From: Aeromicrobium sp. Sec7.5
Lineage (GTDB): Bacteria > Actinomycetota > Actinomycetes > Propionibacteriales > Nocardioidaceae
Direction of reading: 5' to 3'
Length of the DNA: 64,000 bases
NCBI RefSeq assembly: GCF_036867135.1
Contig: NZ_JBAJIJ010000001.1
Coordinates: forward strand, 2,356,001-2,420,000
The notes beneath the pieces were generated by a model, which worked only from the letters and a program-made list of their open reading frames with translations, had not been told where the DNA came from and ran no database searches. Below, piece after piece: positions 8,845 through 17,896 of the stretch; position 1 is the stretch's first letter; each line of letters starts with the position of its first letter. Made by a program: the position numbers and the translations under genes.

Positions 8845-11800
8845 CTAGCGCTCGAGCTGGTCGAACCGGAAGAGGAACGCGGCCATCTGCTCCCGCAGCA
8901 CCGGCTGGGAGCCGCGGAACGTGCGCGTGCCGCCGGGTCCGGCGTAGCCCGTCGTGACCTTGGTGCTGTCGAGCCAGACGATCTCGGTGTAGAAGGTGTC
9001 GGTCACCTCGACGTCGGCGAACGGCGAGCCCGTCAACGGCAACGAGATCGGCGGCGAGCCGGCCAGGCGGTACAGGAACGCCGCCATCTGCTCACGCAGG
9101 ACCGGCGCGCTCGGACGGAACGTGCCATCGGCGTAGCCCGTCGTGATCTTCTCCCCGGCGAGCCACGCGATGTGCTGGCTGAACGTGTTCGACACGGTGT
9201 CGCTGAACGTCGCGTCCGGAGTGTCCGCCGGCGGGTTCGCACCGTCGTTCGCGTACCGGTACAGGAACGCCGCCATCTGCTCCCGCAGCACCGCTGCCGA
9301 CGGCTGGAACGAGAACGTCCCGTCGCCGTTGGCGTAGCCCGTCGCGATGCCTTGGCCCGCCAGCCACGCGATCTCCGTCGCGAAGGTGGTCCCGACCGTG
9401 TCGGTGAACGACGCCGGCTCGCCCGGGGTCCCGCCCTCCCCCGGGTCGTAGCCGACCAGCGTCGGGTCGTGGTCGCTCGAGCGGAAGACCGACTCGTCGT
9501 ACAACAGCGTCGCGTTGCTGTTGTACCGGCTGTACTCGCGGCCCAGCGGCTCGTCGGCGTTGATGTCCCACGTGTCGGCGCCCGTGACCCGCTCGAACGC
9601 CGAGGCCGAGGCAAAGACGTGGTCGAGCGAGCCGACGCGCCCCTGGAACAGGTACGTGGCGCCGGCATCGAGCTCGGCGCCGACGTTGACGAACCCCGCC
9701 GTCTCGAGCACCTGGAGCGGGTCCTCCATGGTGTACGAGTTGAAGTCACCGATCAGGAAGAGCTGGTCGGTGCCGACCGTGGACTCGAGGTCCTCGGTGA
9801 AGCCGACGAGGGCCGTGGCCTGCTTCACGCGCGAGGCGTTCGAGGCACTCTGGCCATCGCCCTGGTCGGCGTCCTCGCCCGAACCGGAGCCCTTGGACTT
9901 GAAGTGGTTCGCGACCACCACGAACGTCGACTCCTCGTCGCCGCCCTTCGGACGGAACGCCTGCGCCAGCGGGGCGCGGGCATTGACGAACGCAGGATCG
10001 TCGAGGATCGAGGACTCCCCCGCCACCTCGACGGCGTCGACGCGGTAGATGAAGGCCGAGCGGATCACGTCGGTGCCACCATTCGTCGGCACGACGGCCG
10101 GTGACGGCACGGCGGCCCAGTTGTCCTCGCCCGTGTCGGCGTTCAGCGCGGCGACGAGGGTGTCGAGCGCCGCGTCGCGGTCCTGGCCGAACGCCGCCGA
10201 GTTCTCGATCTCCGCGAGACCGACGACGTCGGCCCCGAGGGTGTTGATCGCCTCGACGATCTTGACCTGCTGACGGGCGAGGTTCTCGTCGTCGGCCGCG
10301 CCGCGCGGACCGTCGGGGGTGCAGCGGTTGTTGGTGATCGGCGCGCCCGTGCGGTCGTTGTAGTACGTGCACGTGCCGAGCTCGGCGTCCACGAACTCCT
10401 GGCCCGTCGTCGAGAAGTAGTTGAGGACGTTGAAGCTCGCGACCTGCAGGTCACCGCCCACGTCCTCGGGCTTCTCCTCGGCCGCGCGGAGTCCGTCCTC
10501 GATCACGGCAGGCTTGGGACCGTCGGCCGTCAGGGCCGCGGTCGGCTGCACCCGCCACGTGTCGAACCGGTAGTCGAGCACGAGCGGCTCGGTCAGCTCG
10601 ACCGCGGCGCCGACTCGGATCTCGTTGTCGGCGGTCAGCCAGGTCTGGTCGACGTCCTTGGCACCGCCGGCGAAGTTGGCCGAGGAGCCGTCGTCGAGCG
10701 TGACGGCGAGAGCCGCGTTCTCGGCGACCTTGGCCGTGTACTCCGGGGTCCCTGGCGCGACGACCTCGGTGGGCTGCACGAGCGGCTCGGTGCCGGCGGC
10801 CAGACCGATCTCACCGAACGTGTGCGTGTCGTAGTTGTTGGTGACCGTGAAGTCGCCGTCGAGCTGGACCAGCATGCCCTCGAGCGCCTCACGGTCCTCG
10901 AGGGGCAGCGGGAGGGCCAGCGACGTCGGGAGGACCTCCCCCGGACCCTCCAGGACGCTGAAGCCGCTCGAGGCCGGGCTGATCTGGGTCAGACCGAAGT
11001 ACTCGCTGACCGTGCCGGTGACCTCCACGAGCTGACCGACCTCGGCCTCGGTGGCCACGGCCTTGGAGTAGACGAAGATGCCGTGCGAGGCTGCGGCGTC
11101 GGGATCGTACGCGCCGCCGGTGCCGGACGTCTGGAGGTAGACGCCGTCCAGGCCGCCCGTGGGGAACGCCGCGGTGACGACGCCCTGCGTCGTCACGGTC
11201 TGCCCGGCGAGCGGGCTGACGTCGGTCGTGCCCTGGATCTCGGCGATCGTGGCGTCGGTGGGGTCGACGGGCTCCTCCTCGCCCTGGCAGCCCGTGGCGC
11301 CGCACGGGGTGACCGTGGCGGAGAGCGTGAGGTCGGCGCTGTTGACGTCGGTGTCGGTCGAGCCGGCTCGCACCATCGCCTTCGGATCGGTGGTGCCGGC
11401 CGGGTTCGTCGCGGCGGCGCCCTCGAAGGTGTTGGCATTGCCGTAGCCGACGAGGTCGACTCCGCCAGCGGCCACCCAGTCGGGGTCCGAGGCGACGTCG
11501 CCGGTGACCGCGTTCGTCACGGCGTCCGTGCCGTTCACGAGGGCCACGACCCCGCCGTTCGCGCCCGGGTTGATGCCGATCTCGTCATCGACACCGGTGA
11601 GCGGAACACCGTTGGACGCGTTGCTGCCGCCCTGGACCAGGAAGTCTCCACCCGCAGGGATCGTGCCCTCGAGCGCATAGGCCTGGAAGCTGCCCGTGCC
11701 GGTCGGGGACCGGTACTGCAGCGACCACCCGTCGAGGTCGATCGGCGCTCCGGTGGGGTTGTGCAGCTCGACGAACTTGTTGCGGAAGGGGGCATTCGCG

Positions 11801-11955
11801 CTGCCGCCGTTGACGTACAGCTCCGCGATGACCGGCCCGGAACCGTCAGGGGCCGCCTGGGCCGGCACCGCGCCGAGCAGGCCGGCGGTCAGCGTCGCGA
11901 GGACGGCGAGGGTGGGAACCAGGCGGCGCGAGGCGCGACCGGGAGTTCGAGACAT
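8845..11955 (-). CDS. Extracellular nuclease (ExeM/NucH-like): lamin-tail domain, endonuclease/exonuclease/phosphatase domain, three SLH domains
   Basis: 1036 aa secreted enzyme. A signal peptide (VPAQA-APDG) is followed by a lamin-tail domain (VIAELYVNGG, NKFVELHNPTG, GWSLQYRSP). An OB-like segment typical of ExeM/NucH proteins comes next (IAEIQGTTDVSPLAGQTVTT). The EEP catalytic domain has ASFNVLNYF, VGLAEIEN, FLIGDFNSY and SSDHDPTLVGY. Three SLH repeats close the protein. Expected role: degradation of extracellular DNA/RNA at the cell surface. The start chosen is ATG 11955 (MSRTPGRASRR), which has AGAAGG upstream; an in-frame start at 11991 would put extra residues before the signal peptide. 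Works naturally with the 5'-nucleotidase gene just downstream. Confidence 0.93.
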   Translation of the reverse strand: MSRTPGRASRRLVPTLAVLATLTAGLLGAVPAQAAPDGSGPVIAELYVNGGSANAPFRNKFVELHNPTGAPIDLDGWSLQYRSPTGTGSFQAYALEGTIPAGGDFLVQGGSNASNGVPLTGVDDEIGINPGANGGVVALVNGTDAVTNAVTGDVASDPDWVAAGGVDLVGYGNANTFEGAAATNPAGTTDPKAMVRAGSTDTDVNSADLTLSATVTPCGATGCQGEEEPVDPTDATIAEIQGTTDVSPLAGQTVTTQGVVTAAFPTGGLDGVYLQTSGTGGAYDPDAAASHGIFVYSKAVATEAEVGQLVEVTGTVSEYFGLTQISPASSGFSVLEGPGEVLPTSLALPLPLEDREALEGMLVQLDGDFTVTNNYDTHTFGEIGLAAGTEPLVQPTEVVAPGTPEYTAKVAENAALAVTLDDGSSANFAGGAKDVDQTWLTADNEIRVGAAVELTEPLVLDYRFDTWRVQPTAALTADGPKPAVIEDGLRAAEEKPEDVGGDLQVASFNVLNYFSTTGQEFVDAELGTCTYYNDRTGAPITNNRCTPDGPRGAADDENLARQQVKIVEAINTLGADVVGLAEIENSAAFGQDRDAALDTLVAALNADTGEDNWAAVPSPAVVPTNGGTDVIRSAFIYRVDAVEVAGESSILDDPAFVNARAPLAQAFRPKGGDEESTFVVVANHFKSKGSGSGEDADQGDGQSASNASRVKQATALVGFTEDLESTVGTDQLFLIGDFNSYTMEDPLQVLETAGFVNVGAELDAGATYLFQGRVGSLDHVFASASAFERVTGADTWDINADEPLGREYSRYNSNATLLYDESVFRSSDHDPTLVGYDPGEGGTPGEPASFTDTVGTTFATEIAWLAGQGIATGYANGDGTFSFQPSAAVLREQMAAFLYRYANDGANPPADTPDATFSDTVSNTFSQHIAWLAGEKITTGYADGTFRPSAPVLREQMAAFLYRLAGSPPISLPLTGSPFADVEVTDTFYTEIVWLDSTKVTTGYAGPGGTRTFRGSQPVLREQMAAFLFRFDQLER
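9013..9293 (-). repeat. Near-identical SLH-coding block, copy 2
   Basis: Partner of the block at 6421-6701 (281 bp, three mismatches by eye). The flanking SLH repeats 1 and 3 of the two genes are clearly more diverged. Confidence 0.9.
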
Positions 11956-12152
11956 GGGGACGACCTTCTGGCGAGTCGGGACGTGGCGCACCGAGTCGCG
12001 GGTCGTCGACCAACCTGATTCCCCCCGAAATCGTGCTCCTTCACCTCATCGCGGCAGCCGTCCCGGATCAAGACCTCGAACGGAACGGACGGTGACGATT
12101 CGATGTCGACTCGATCCGTCGGTCCGCCAGGCGGTCCGGGCTGGCGGCGAGG

Positions 12153-12884
12153 TCAGTAGGAGGAGTCGTCGCTCGCGCCGGTGCCCGAGCCCCCGGCCTC
12201 GCGCGCGGCCGCGTCGTCGAGGATCGTGGCCGTCGCGCTCGTGCCGAAGCGCGTGATGCCGAGGGCGCGCATCTCCAGCAGCGTGTCGAGGTCACGGACC
12301 CCTCCGGAGGCCTTGACCTGGACGTCCGGACCGACGCTGGCGCGCATCAGGGTGACGTGCGGGATCGTGGCGCCGCCGCCGGCGAAGCCCGTAGAGGTCT
12401 TGACGAAGGCTGCACCGGCACGTTCAGCGGCCTTCGAACCTGCCTCGATCTGGGCGTCGTCGAGGTAGGCGGTCTCGAGGATGACCTTGACGACGTGGTC
12501 ACCGGCGGCCTCCACCACGGCGGCGACGTCGGCCTCGACGTCGTCGAGCAGACCCGAGCGTAGCCGGCCGATGTTCAGGACCATGTCGAGCTCGACGGCC
12601 CCGTCGGACAGCGCCTGGCGGGCCTCCGCGACCTTGGTCTGCGTCGAGGTGGTGCCGTGCGGGAAGCCGATCACGGTGCCCACCGCGACGCCCGAGCCGG
12701 CCAGGCGCTCGACGGCGTGGGCGACGTCGCTGGGTCGCACGCACACGCTGAAGATCCGGTACCTCGCGGCCAGGTCGAGGTCGGCGTCGACCTCCGCGCG
12801 GGTCAGCTCCGGCTTGAGGATGGCGTGGTCGATGAGGGCGGCGATCTCGGCGGCGCGGACGCCAGGGGGGACGGTCTCGGACAT
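12153..12884 (-). CDS. deoC: Deoxyribose-phosphate aldolase
   Basis: 243 aa class I aldolase that splits 2-deoxyribose 5-phosphate into glyceraldehyde 3-phosphate and acetaldehyde, the last step of deoxynucleoside catabolism. The Schiff-base lysine lies in FVKTSTGF; other family motifs are LIDHAILKPE, VCVRPSDV, VIGFPHG and VKASGGVRD. The start chosen is ATG 12884 (MSETVPPG), with GGAGG 4 nt upstream; a longer in-frame start at 12929 lacks support. Divergent from the uridine-kinase-like gene, with a 62-bp gap. The C-terminus has a Gly/Ser/Asp tail. Fits with the surrounding nucleoside genes. Confidence 0.95.
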   Translation of the reverse strand: MSETVPPGVRAAEIAALIDHAILKPELTRAEVDADLDLAARYRIFSVCVRPSDVAHAVERLAGSGVAVGTVIGFPHGTTSTQTKVAEARQALSDGAVELDMVLNIGRLRSGLLDDVEADVAAVVEAAGDHVVKVILETAYLDDAQIEAGSKAAERAGAAFVKTSTGFAGGGATIPHVTLMRASVGPDVQVKASGGVRDLDTLLEMRALGITRFGTSATATILDDAAAREAGGSGTGASDDSSY

Positions 12885-12946
12885 GTCCTCCACCCTACGA
12901 CGCTCGCCGGACCGGCCGTCCCGACCCACGACTAGGCTGGTCCGTC

Positions 12947-13510
12947 GTGGGCGTCGTGATCGTGGCCGGGCCGTCGGGCTCCGGCAAGTCGCACCTGGGC
13001 GAGCGGCTCGGGTGGACCGTGCTGCGCCTCGACGACTTCTACCGCGAGGGTGACGACCCCGACCTCCCCCGCTCCGACCTCGGCATCGCCGACTGGGACC
13101 ACCCTGGTTCCTGGGACACCGACGCCGCCGTCGCCGCGATCCGCGAGCTCGCGGAGCGAGGCACCACCGAGGTGCCCGTGTACGACATCGCGGCCAGCCG
13201 GCGCACGGGCACGCACACCGTGACGTGCGGCGAGCGGTTCATCGCCGAGGGCCTGTTCGCCCCCGACGTCGTGGCGGCGTGCCGTGCGGCCGGCGTGCTC
13301 GACGACGCGCTCTGCCTGGTCCGCCCGCGACTCCTGACGTTCGCGCTCCGCCTGCGGCGCGACCTGCGCGAGAGCCGCAAGCCACCGCTCGTGCTCGTGC
13401 GCCGCGGCTGGCGTCTGCTCCGCGACGACCCCGCCGTCATCGCACACGCCGTCGCCGCAGGATGCCGCCCGGTCAGCCCACGGCGCGCGTTCGCCGAGCT
13501 GTCGCCCTGA
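12947..13510 (+). CDS. P-loop kinase, uridine kinase-like
   Basis: 187 aa with Walker A GPSGSGKSHL at the N-terminus, followed by VLRLDDFYREGDDP, a block typical of uridine/cytidine and related nucleoside kinases. IAEGLFAPDV is the probable lid-side segment. Likely phosphorylates a nucleoside such as uridine, but pantothenate- or phosphoribulokinase-like activity cannot be ruled out from sequence. The start is GTG 12947, with TAGGCT 8 nt upstream (leaderless type). Divergent from deoC; the setting supports nucleoside salvage. Confidence 0.8.
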   Translation: MGVVIVAGPSGSGKSHLGERLGWTVLRLDDFYREGDDPDLPRSDLGIADWDHPGSWDTDAAVAAIRELAERGTTEVPVYDIAASRRTGTHTVTCGERFIAEGLFAPDVVAACRAAGVLDDALCLVRPRLLTFALRLRRDLRESRKPPLVLVRRGWRLLRDDPAVIAHAVAAGCRPVSPRRAFAELSP

Positions 13511-13564
13511 GCGCAGGCAACAGCGGCATGGACCAGGCGCCGAGGCCCTGGCGACCCGCGGGGT

Positions 13565-13683
13565 GACCGAGGATGATGCATCCCGGTAGCGACAGCAGCG
13601 CCGATGCATCATCCTCGGTCGGCCGGCAACGGACGACGATGCAACACGGGTGTCCTGGCTACCGCGATGCATCACCGTCGGTC
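13565..13683. repeat. Intergenic palindromic repeat family R1, copy B
   Basis: Lies in the 268-bp gap 13511-13778. A perfect 17-bp inverted repeat, gaccgaggatgatgcat (13565-13581) and its complement (13604-13620), surrounds 22 nt. A second, imperfect hairpin follows (gacgatgca near 13634 to tgcatcaccgtc near 13668). Related sequence occurs at 2751-2864 and 61923-62039. The rest of the gap shows nothing recognisable. Confidence 0.8.
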
Positions 13684-13778
13684 CCCCACGGCCGGGACGG
13701 GTGAGCCGACCGAGGGCCGCCCCAGCTCGACGGTCCGTGCCGTTCTTGCCTGTCAGGACCCAGCAGAGCGCACCCGTG

Positions 13779-14924
13779 TCAGAGCGCCGCGTACCCCGGC
13801 TTGATGACGTCGTCGATCAGGGCGAGGCGCTGGTCGAACGGCAGGAACGCGCTCTTCATCGCGTTGACCGTGAACCAGCGCAGGTCGTCGGGGCCGTAGC
13901 CGAAGGCATCGGCGAGCAGCTGGAACTCGCGACTCATCGAGGTGCCGCTCATGAGGCGGTTGTCGCAGTTGATCGTGACGCGGAAGCCGAGGTCGGCGAG
14001 CCGCCCGATCGGGTGGTCGGCGATCGACGACATGCCGGGCACCGCCGCGGTCTGCAGGTTCGACGACGGGCACATCTCGAGCGGGATGCGGCGGTCACGC
14101 ACGTAGGCGGCGAGCGGGCCCAGGTGCGGACCGCCCGGGGCGTCGAAGTCGATGTCGTCGACGATGCGCACGCCGTGGCCGAGGCGGTCGGCGCCGCAAC
14201 GCTGCACGGCCTGCCAGATCGACGGAAGGCCGAACGCCTCGCCGGCGTGGATCGTGAAGTGGGCGTTCTCGCGGCGCAGGTACTCGAACGCCTCGAGGTG
14301 CAGGATCGGCGGGAAGCCGTCCTCGGCGCCCGCGATGTCGAAGCCGGCGACGCCCCGGTCGCGGTACTGCACGGCGAGCTCGGCGATCTCGAGACCGCGG
14401 TCAGCGTGCCGCATCGCCGTCAGGAGCTGGCCCACGACGATCTCGCGGCCCTCGCGCGCCGCCTCGGCGCGACCCGACTCGATGCCGGCCTGCACCGCCT
14501 CCACCGCTCCTGCCAGGTCGAGCCCCTGCTCGAGGTGCTGCTCCGGCGCCCAGCGCAGCTCGGCGTAGACCACGCCGTCGCGCGCGAGGTCGAGCACGGC
14601 CTCACGGGCGACGCGCGCCAGGTCCTCCGGACGCTGCATGACGGCGACGGTGTGCACGAAGGTCTCGAGATACCGCGGCAGCGAGCCCGACGACGACGCC
14701 TCGGCGAACCAGGTTGCGAGGCCGTCGACCGTGTCGGCCGGCAGCGTGTGCCCGATCTCCTCGGCGATCGCCACGACGGTCGCCGGTCGCACCCCACCGT
14801 CGAGGTGCTCGTGCAGCGCCACCTTGGGCGCCGCGGCGACCTGCTCGGCCGTGGCGGGAGTCCCGCCACCTCGTCGGGTCACCCCGAGCTCGGCGCGCGT
14901 TCGTGCCTCGTCGGCTGCGGTCAC
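13779..14924 (-). CDS. add: Adenosine deaminase
   Basis: 381 aa metal-dependent deaminase converting (deoxy)adenosine to (deoxy)inosine. Motifs: zinc-binding [11 protein letters not shown] near the N-terminus, [28 protein letters not shown] and [13 protein letters not shown]. The start is GTG 14924, which overlaps the stop of the upstream MaoC gene by 4 nt (GTGA), so translation is probably coupled. A longer in-frame reading begins inside the MaoC gene and is an artefact. Its product feeds PNP at 3754-4545. Confidence 0.95.
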   Translation of the reverse strand: MTAADEARTRAELGVTRRGGGTPATAEQVAAAPKVALHEHLDGGVRPATVVAIAEEIGHTLPADTVDGLATWFAEASSSGSLPRYLETFVHTVAVMQRPEDLARVAREAVLDLARDGVVYAELRWAPEQHLEQGLDLAGAVEAVQAGIESGRAEAAREGREIVVGQLLTAMRHADRGLEIAELAVQYRDRGVAGFDIAGAEDGFPPILHLEAFEYLRRENAHFTIHAGEAFGLPSIWQAVQRCGADRLGHGVRIVDDIDFDAPGGPHLGPLAAYVRDRRIPLEMCPSSNLQTAAVPGMSSIADHPIGRLADLGFRVTINCDNRLMSGTSMSREFQLLADAFGYGPDDLRWFTVNAMKSAFLPFDQRLALIDDVIKPGYAAL

Positions 14925-15385
14925 AGTGCTCCACCCTCCATGAAGAGCGAGACGGTCTCGGCGACGCACGCCGGACGGTCCTCGCCGCGGATCTCGACCG
15001 TGTGACGCAGGGTCGCGCGCTGGCCCTTCTCGACGTCCTCGACCGACATGAGCTCGACCGTGTTGCGCACCTTCGACCCGACGCGGACCGGGTTGACGAA
15101 GCGCACCTTGTTGAGGCCGTAGTTGACCCGCGCCAGGTTGCCCGCGAAGGCGAACACCTGGGCGCCGAGGAACGGCAGCAGGGAGAGCGTGAGGTAGCCG
15201 TGGGCGATCGTGGTGCCGAACGGACCCTCCTGGGCGCGCTCGGGATCGACGTGGATCCACTGGCGGTCACCCGTCGCGTCGGCGAACAGGTCGATCCGGT
15301 CCTGCGTGATCGTGAGCCACTCGCTCGAGCCGAGCGTGGTACCTGCCGCCGCGGCGATCTCGGCCGCGTCGTTGAAGACCTTCAT
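14921..15385 (-). CDS. MaoC-like (R)-specific enoyl-CoA hydratase
   Basis: 154 aa hot-dog-fold protein. It contains the hydratase-2 signature region [15 protein letters not shown] followed by [18 protein letters not shown], so it is expected to hydrate or dehydrate an acyl-CoA. ATG 15385 has GGGAAGTGA upstream. TAGGGT at 15426-15421 is a reasonable -10 element, giving a short leader and a transcript start separate from deoA. The coupling to add (4-nt overlap) is conserved-looking but has no obvious metabolic logic; co-expression may be incidental. Confidence 0.87.
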   Translation of the reverse strand: MKVFNDAAEIAAAAGTTLGSSEWLTITQDRIDLFADATGDRQWIHVDPERAQEGPFGTTIAHGYLTLSLLPFLGAQVFAFAGNLARVNYGLNKVRFVNPVRVGSKVRNTVELMSVEDVEKGQRATLRHTVEIRGEDRPACVAETVSLFMEGGAL

Positions 15386-15478
15386 CCGTCACTTCCCAGG
15401 TGTCACTGCATGGACCCTCGACCCTAACCGAGTCGCCGTGCGGCAGAGGTCACACCCACTCGGCGCGCGGGTCGACGC

Positions 15479-16765
15479 TCAGTCGACCCGGTCCAGCACG
15501 ACCGAGGCCGGCAGGTCAGGTGCGTCCGAGCCGATCTCGAACGCGCCCTCCAGGGCGGCCTCGGCCCGGGCAAACCGCTCCGGGGTGTCGGTGTGCAGCT
15601 CCAGGAGCGGCTGCCCCGCCCGCACGACGTCGCCCGGCTTGGCGTGCAGGACGACTCCGGCGGCGGCCTGGACCTGCTCGCCCGGGCGTGACCGGCCAGC
15701 GCCGAGACGCCAGGCGGCCACACCGACGGCGAGCGCGTCGAGGCGGGTCAGCACCCCGTCGGACGGTGCCGTGACGACCTGCGTCTCCTTCGGCGTGGGC
15801 AACGGGGCGTCGGGGTCGCCGCCCTGGGCCGCGATCATGCGCCGCCAGACGTCCATCGCCCGGCCGTCGGCCAGGGCCTCGGCCGGGTCGACGTCGGGGC
15901 GGCCCGCGCCGGCGACCATCTCGCGGGCCAGCGCGATCGTCAGGTCGACGACGTCGCGCGGACCACCACCGGCCAGCACCTCGACCGACTCCGCGATCTC
16001 GACCGCGTTGCCCGCCGTGAGGCCCAGCGGCGTCGACATGTCGGTGAGCAGGGCGACGGTCGTGACCCCGGCATCGGTGCCGAGCGCCACCATGGTCTCG
16101 GCCAGCTCCCGCGCCTGCTCGTGCCGCTTCATGAAGGCCCCCGAGCCGACCTTGACGTCGAGCACGAGCGATCCGGTGCCTTCGGCGATCTTCTTGCTCA
16201 TGATCGAGCTCGCGATGAGCGGGATCGCCTCGACCGTGCCGGTCACGTCGCGCAGGGCGTAGAGCTTCTTGTCCGCGGGCGCCAGCCCGGCCCCCGCCGC
16301 GCAGACCACCGCGCCGACGTCCTCGAGCTGCGCCATGATCTCGGCGTTCGACAGGTCGGCCCGCCAGCCCGGGATCGCCTCGAGCTTGTCGAGCGTGCCG
16401 CCCGTGTGGCCCAGACCTCGACCGGAGAGCTGGGGCACAGCGACGCCGCACGCCGCGACGAGGGGGGCCAGCGGCAGGGTGATCTTGTCGCCGACCCCGC
16501 CCGTGGAGTGCTTGTCGGACGTCGGGCGGCTGAGCGTGGAGAAGTCCATCCGCTCCCCCGAGGCGATCATCGCCGCCGTCCAGCGGCTGATCTCGTCGCG
16601 GTCCATGCCGTTCAGGAGGATCGCCATCGCGAGCGCCGACATCTGCTCGGGCGCCACGACGCCCCGCGTGAACGCATCCACGACCCAGTCGATCTGCGCA
16701 TGGCTCAGTCGATGCTGGTCCCGCTTCGCGGCGATGATCTCGACGGCGTCGAACGGTTCAGTCAT
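15479..16765 (-). CDS. deoA: Thymidine phosphorylase (pyrimidine-nucleoside phosphorylase family)
   Basis: 428 aa, the full family length. The glycosyltransferase family 3 signature is LSGRGLGHTGGTLDKLE; the phosphate/substrate block is RPTSDKHSTGGVGDK; KVGSGAFMK follows. Converts thymidine/deoxyuridine (perhaps also uridine) to base plus sugar 1-phosphate. ATG 16765 overlaps the CPBP gene stop by 8 nt and has AGGAG at a good distance. Together with cdd and deoC it completes pyrimidine deoxynucleoside breakdown. Confidence 0.95.
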   Translation of the reverse strand: MTEPFDAVEIIAAKRDQHRLSHAQIDWVVDAFTRGVVAPEQMSALAMAILLNGMDRDEISRWTAAMIASGERMDFSTLSRPTSDKHSTGGVGDKITLPLAPLVAACGVAVPQLSGRGLGHTGGTLDKLEAIPGWRADLSNAEIMAQLEDVGAVVCAAGAGLAPADKKLYALRDVTGTVEAIPLIASSIMSKKIAEGTGSLVLDVKVGSGAFMKRHEQARELAETMVALGTDAGVTTVALLTDMSTPLGLTAGNAVEIAESVEVLAGGGPRDVVDLTIALAREMVAGAGRPDVDPAEALADGRAMDVWRRMIAAQGGDPDAPLPTPKETQVVTAPSDGVLTRLDALAVGVAAWRLGAGRSRPGEQVQAAAGVVLHAKPGDVVRAGQPLLELHTDTPERFARAEAALEGAFEIGSDAPDLPASVVLDRVD

Positions 16766-17894
16766 GAGTGGCTCCTGGGGGTGGAGGGGGCACGGGCGGG
16801 AGCGCGGGCGCTGCGCCGAAGGGATCCTGCGGCGGGTGGGGGTACGGGTACGGAGCCTGCGGCGGATAGCCGTACGGCTGGGCCGGATGGCCGTACGGCT
16901 GCACCGGATAGCCGTACGGCTGCACCGGATAGCCGTACGGCTGGGGCAGGTACGGGTAGGGCCAGGGCGGCCCCCACATCGGTGGCGGTGGCGGTGGCTT
17001 CGGCGGCAGCGGGGCTCGCGTGCGCTGCAGACCCTCGGCGCGTGCCATGAGCTCCACGAGCAGCACGAAGACCACCGAGGTCAGCAGGGTCGGGAGCACG
17101 TCGACGGGGCCGTACTCCTCGGTCGTGACGAGAAGGACGTTGAACCCCTCCAGCGTGAACAGCACGAGGTTGTTGGCCACGTGCGCGGCGATCGCCGCCT
17201 CCAGCCCGCCCGTGCGGATCACCAGGTAGGACGCCATGAGCGCGAAGATCGTGACGTCGACCAGTCCCCAGAACTCGTACAGGTGGCCGGCCACGAAGAG
17301 CGGCGTGCTGACGAGGACCGGAATGATCGCGAACCGGGTCCACGAGCCGACCAGCTGGAAGAGGTACCCCCGGAAGACGTACTCCTCCGCCGTGGCCTGG
17401 AACGGCACGAGCAGCAGCGCGATCAGGACGTAGAGCAGGGCCTGGTCGTCCAGGCTCGGCCCGGTCACGTCGCCGCCGAGACCGAGCGCGAGGCTGCCGA
17501 CGATCACGGCCCCGTAGAGGGCGAACGCCACGGCGGTCACCCGCGCCAGCCAGCCCCAGCGCAGTCGCCCCTGCACCGACGACAGGTAGCCCACGGGCCG
17601 TGGACCCGTGGCGAGCACGCTCAGGAGCACCGCCGGCAGCAGCAGGGCGATGGAGGCGAGCATGACGGCTAGCACCCACGGCGAGGAGGTCGTCCCCGCG
17701 ACGAGCTCGTCGAGCCAGCGGTCGAAGGTGCCGGGGTCGTCCCGCGCGGTGACCAGGAGCACGACCACCAGCCCGACGCCCAGGACGGACGAGACGATGA
17801 CGTAGCCCATCGTGCCGATCAACCCGGCGACCGGCAGCTTCCACCACTCGTGGTCGGGGTGCTCCCGGGCGAGCCGGTGGTACGGGGTGGCCAC
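16758..17894 (-). CDS. CPBP-family intramembrane metalloprotease (ABI/CAAX type) with proline-rich C-terminal tail
   Basis: 378 aa, about eight hydrophobic segments. The three CPBP motifs are present in order: EEYVFRG (glutamate pair and arginine), FVAGHLYEF (histidine) and HVANNL (histidine). The last about 90 residues are a cytosolic-type Pro/Tyr/Gly tail with tandem QPYGYPV-like heptads. The start chosen is GTG 17894, 2 nt after the P450 stop; an in-frame start at 17951 would overlap P450 by 55 nt. Lies between P450 and deoA in a nucleoside operon; substrate unknown. Members are linked to protease, prenyl-protein or bacteriocin-immunity roles, none of which is indicated here. Confidence 0.88.
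   Translation of the reverse strand: MATPYHRLAREHPDHEWWKLPVAGLIGTMGYVIVSSVLGVGLVVVLLVTARDDPGTFDRWLDELVAGTTSSPWVLAVMLASIALLLPAVLLSVLATGPRPVGYLSSVQGRLRWGWLARVTAVAFALYGAVIVGSLALGLGGDVTGPSLDDQALLYVLIALLLVPFQATAEEYVFRGYLFQLVGSWTRFAIIPVLVSTPLFVAGHLYEFWGLVDVTIFALMASYLVIRTGGLEAAIAAHVANNLVLFTLEGFNVLLVTTEEYGPVDVLPTLLTSVVFVLLVELMARAEGLQRTRAPLPPKPPPPPPMWGPPWPYPYLPQPYGYPVQPYGYPVQPYGHPAQPYGYPPQAPYPYPHPPQDPFGAAPALPPVPPPPPGATHD
16869..16943 (-). repeat. In-gene 21-bp tandem repeats (QPYGYPV heptads)
   Basis: The core gccgtacggctg begins at 16869, 16890, 16911 and 16932, an exact 21-bp period, in frame with the CPBP gene tail. Copy number is likely to vary between strains. Confidence 0.85.
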
Positions 17895-17896
17895 CG

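Noticed and set aside
5920..10104. A 1394-codon plus-strand open frame across the pmmB end and the two SLH genes
   Set aside because: It is antisense to two genes with clear domains, its product is Arg/Gly/Asp-rich low-complexity sequence, and it follows from high G+C codon bias. The same applies to long frames opposite purH, sdhA, sucCD, the cys genes and nhaA.
12000..12152. Possible PHO box upstream of the nuclease gene (ccttcacctcat)
   Set aside because: Only one half-site resembles the PhoP direct repeat, and no second copy lies at 11-bp spacing.
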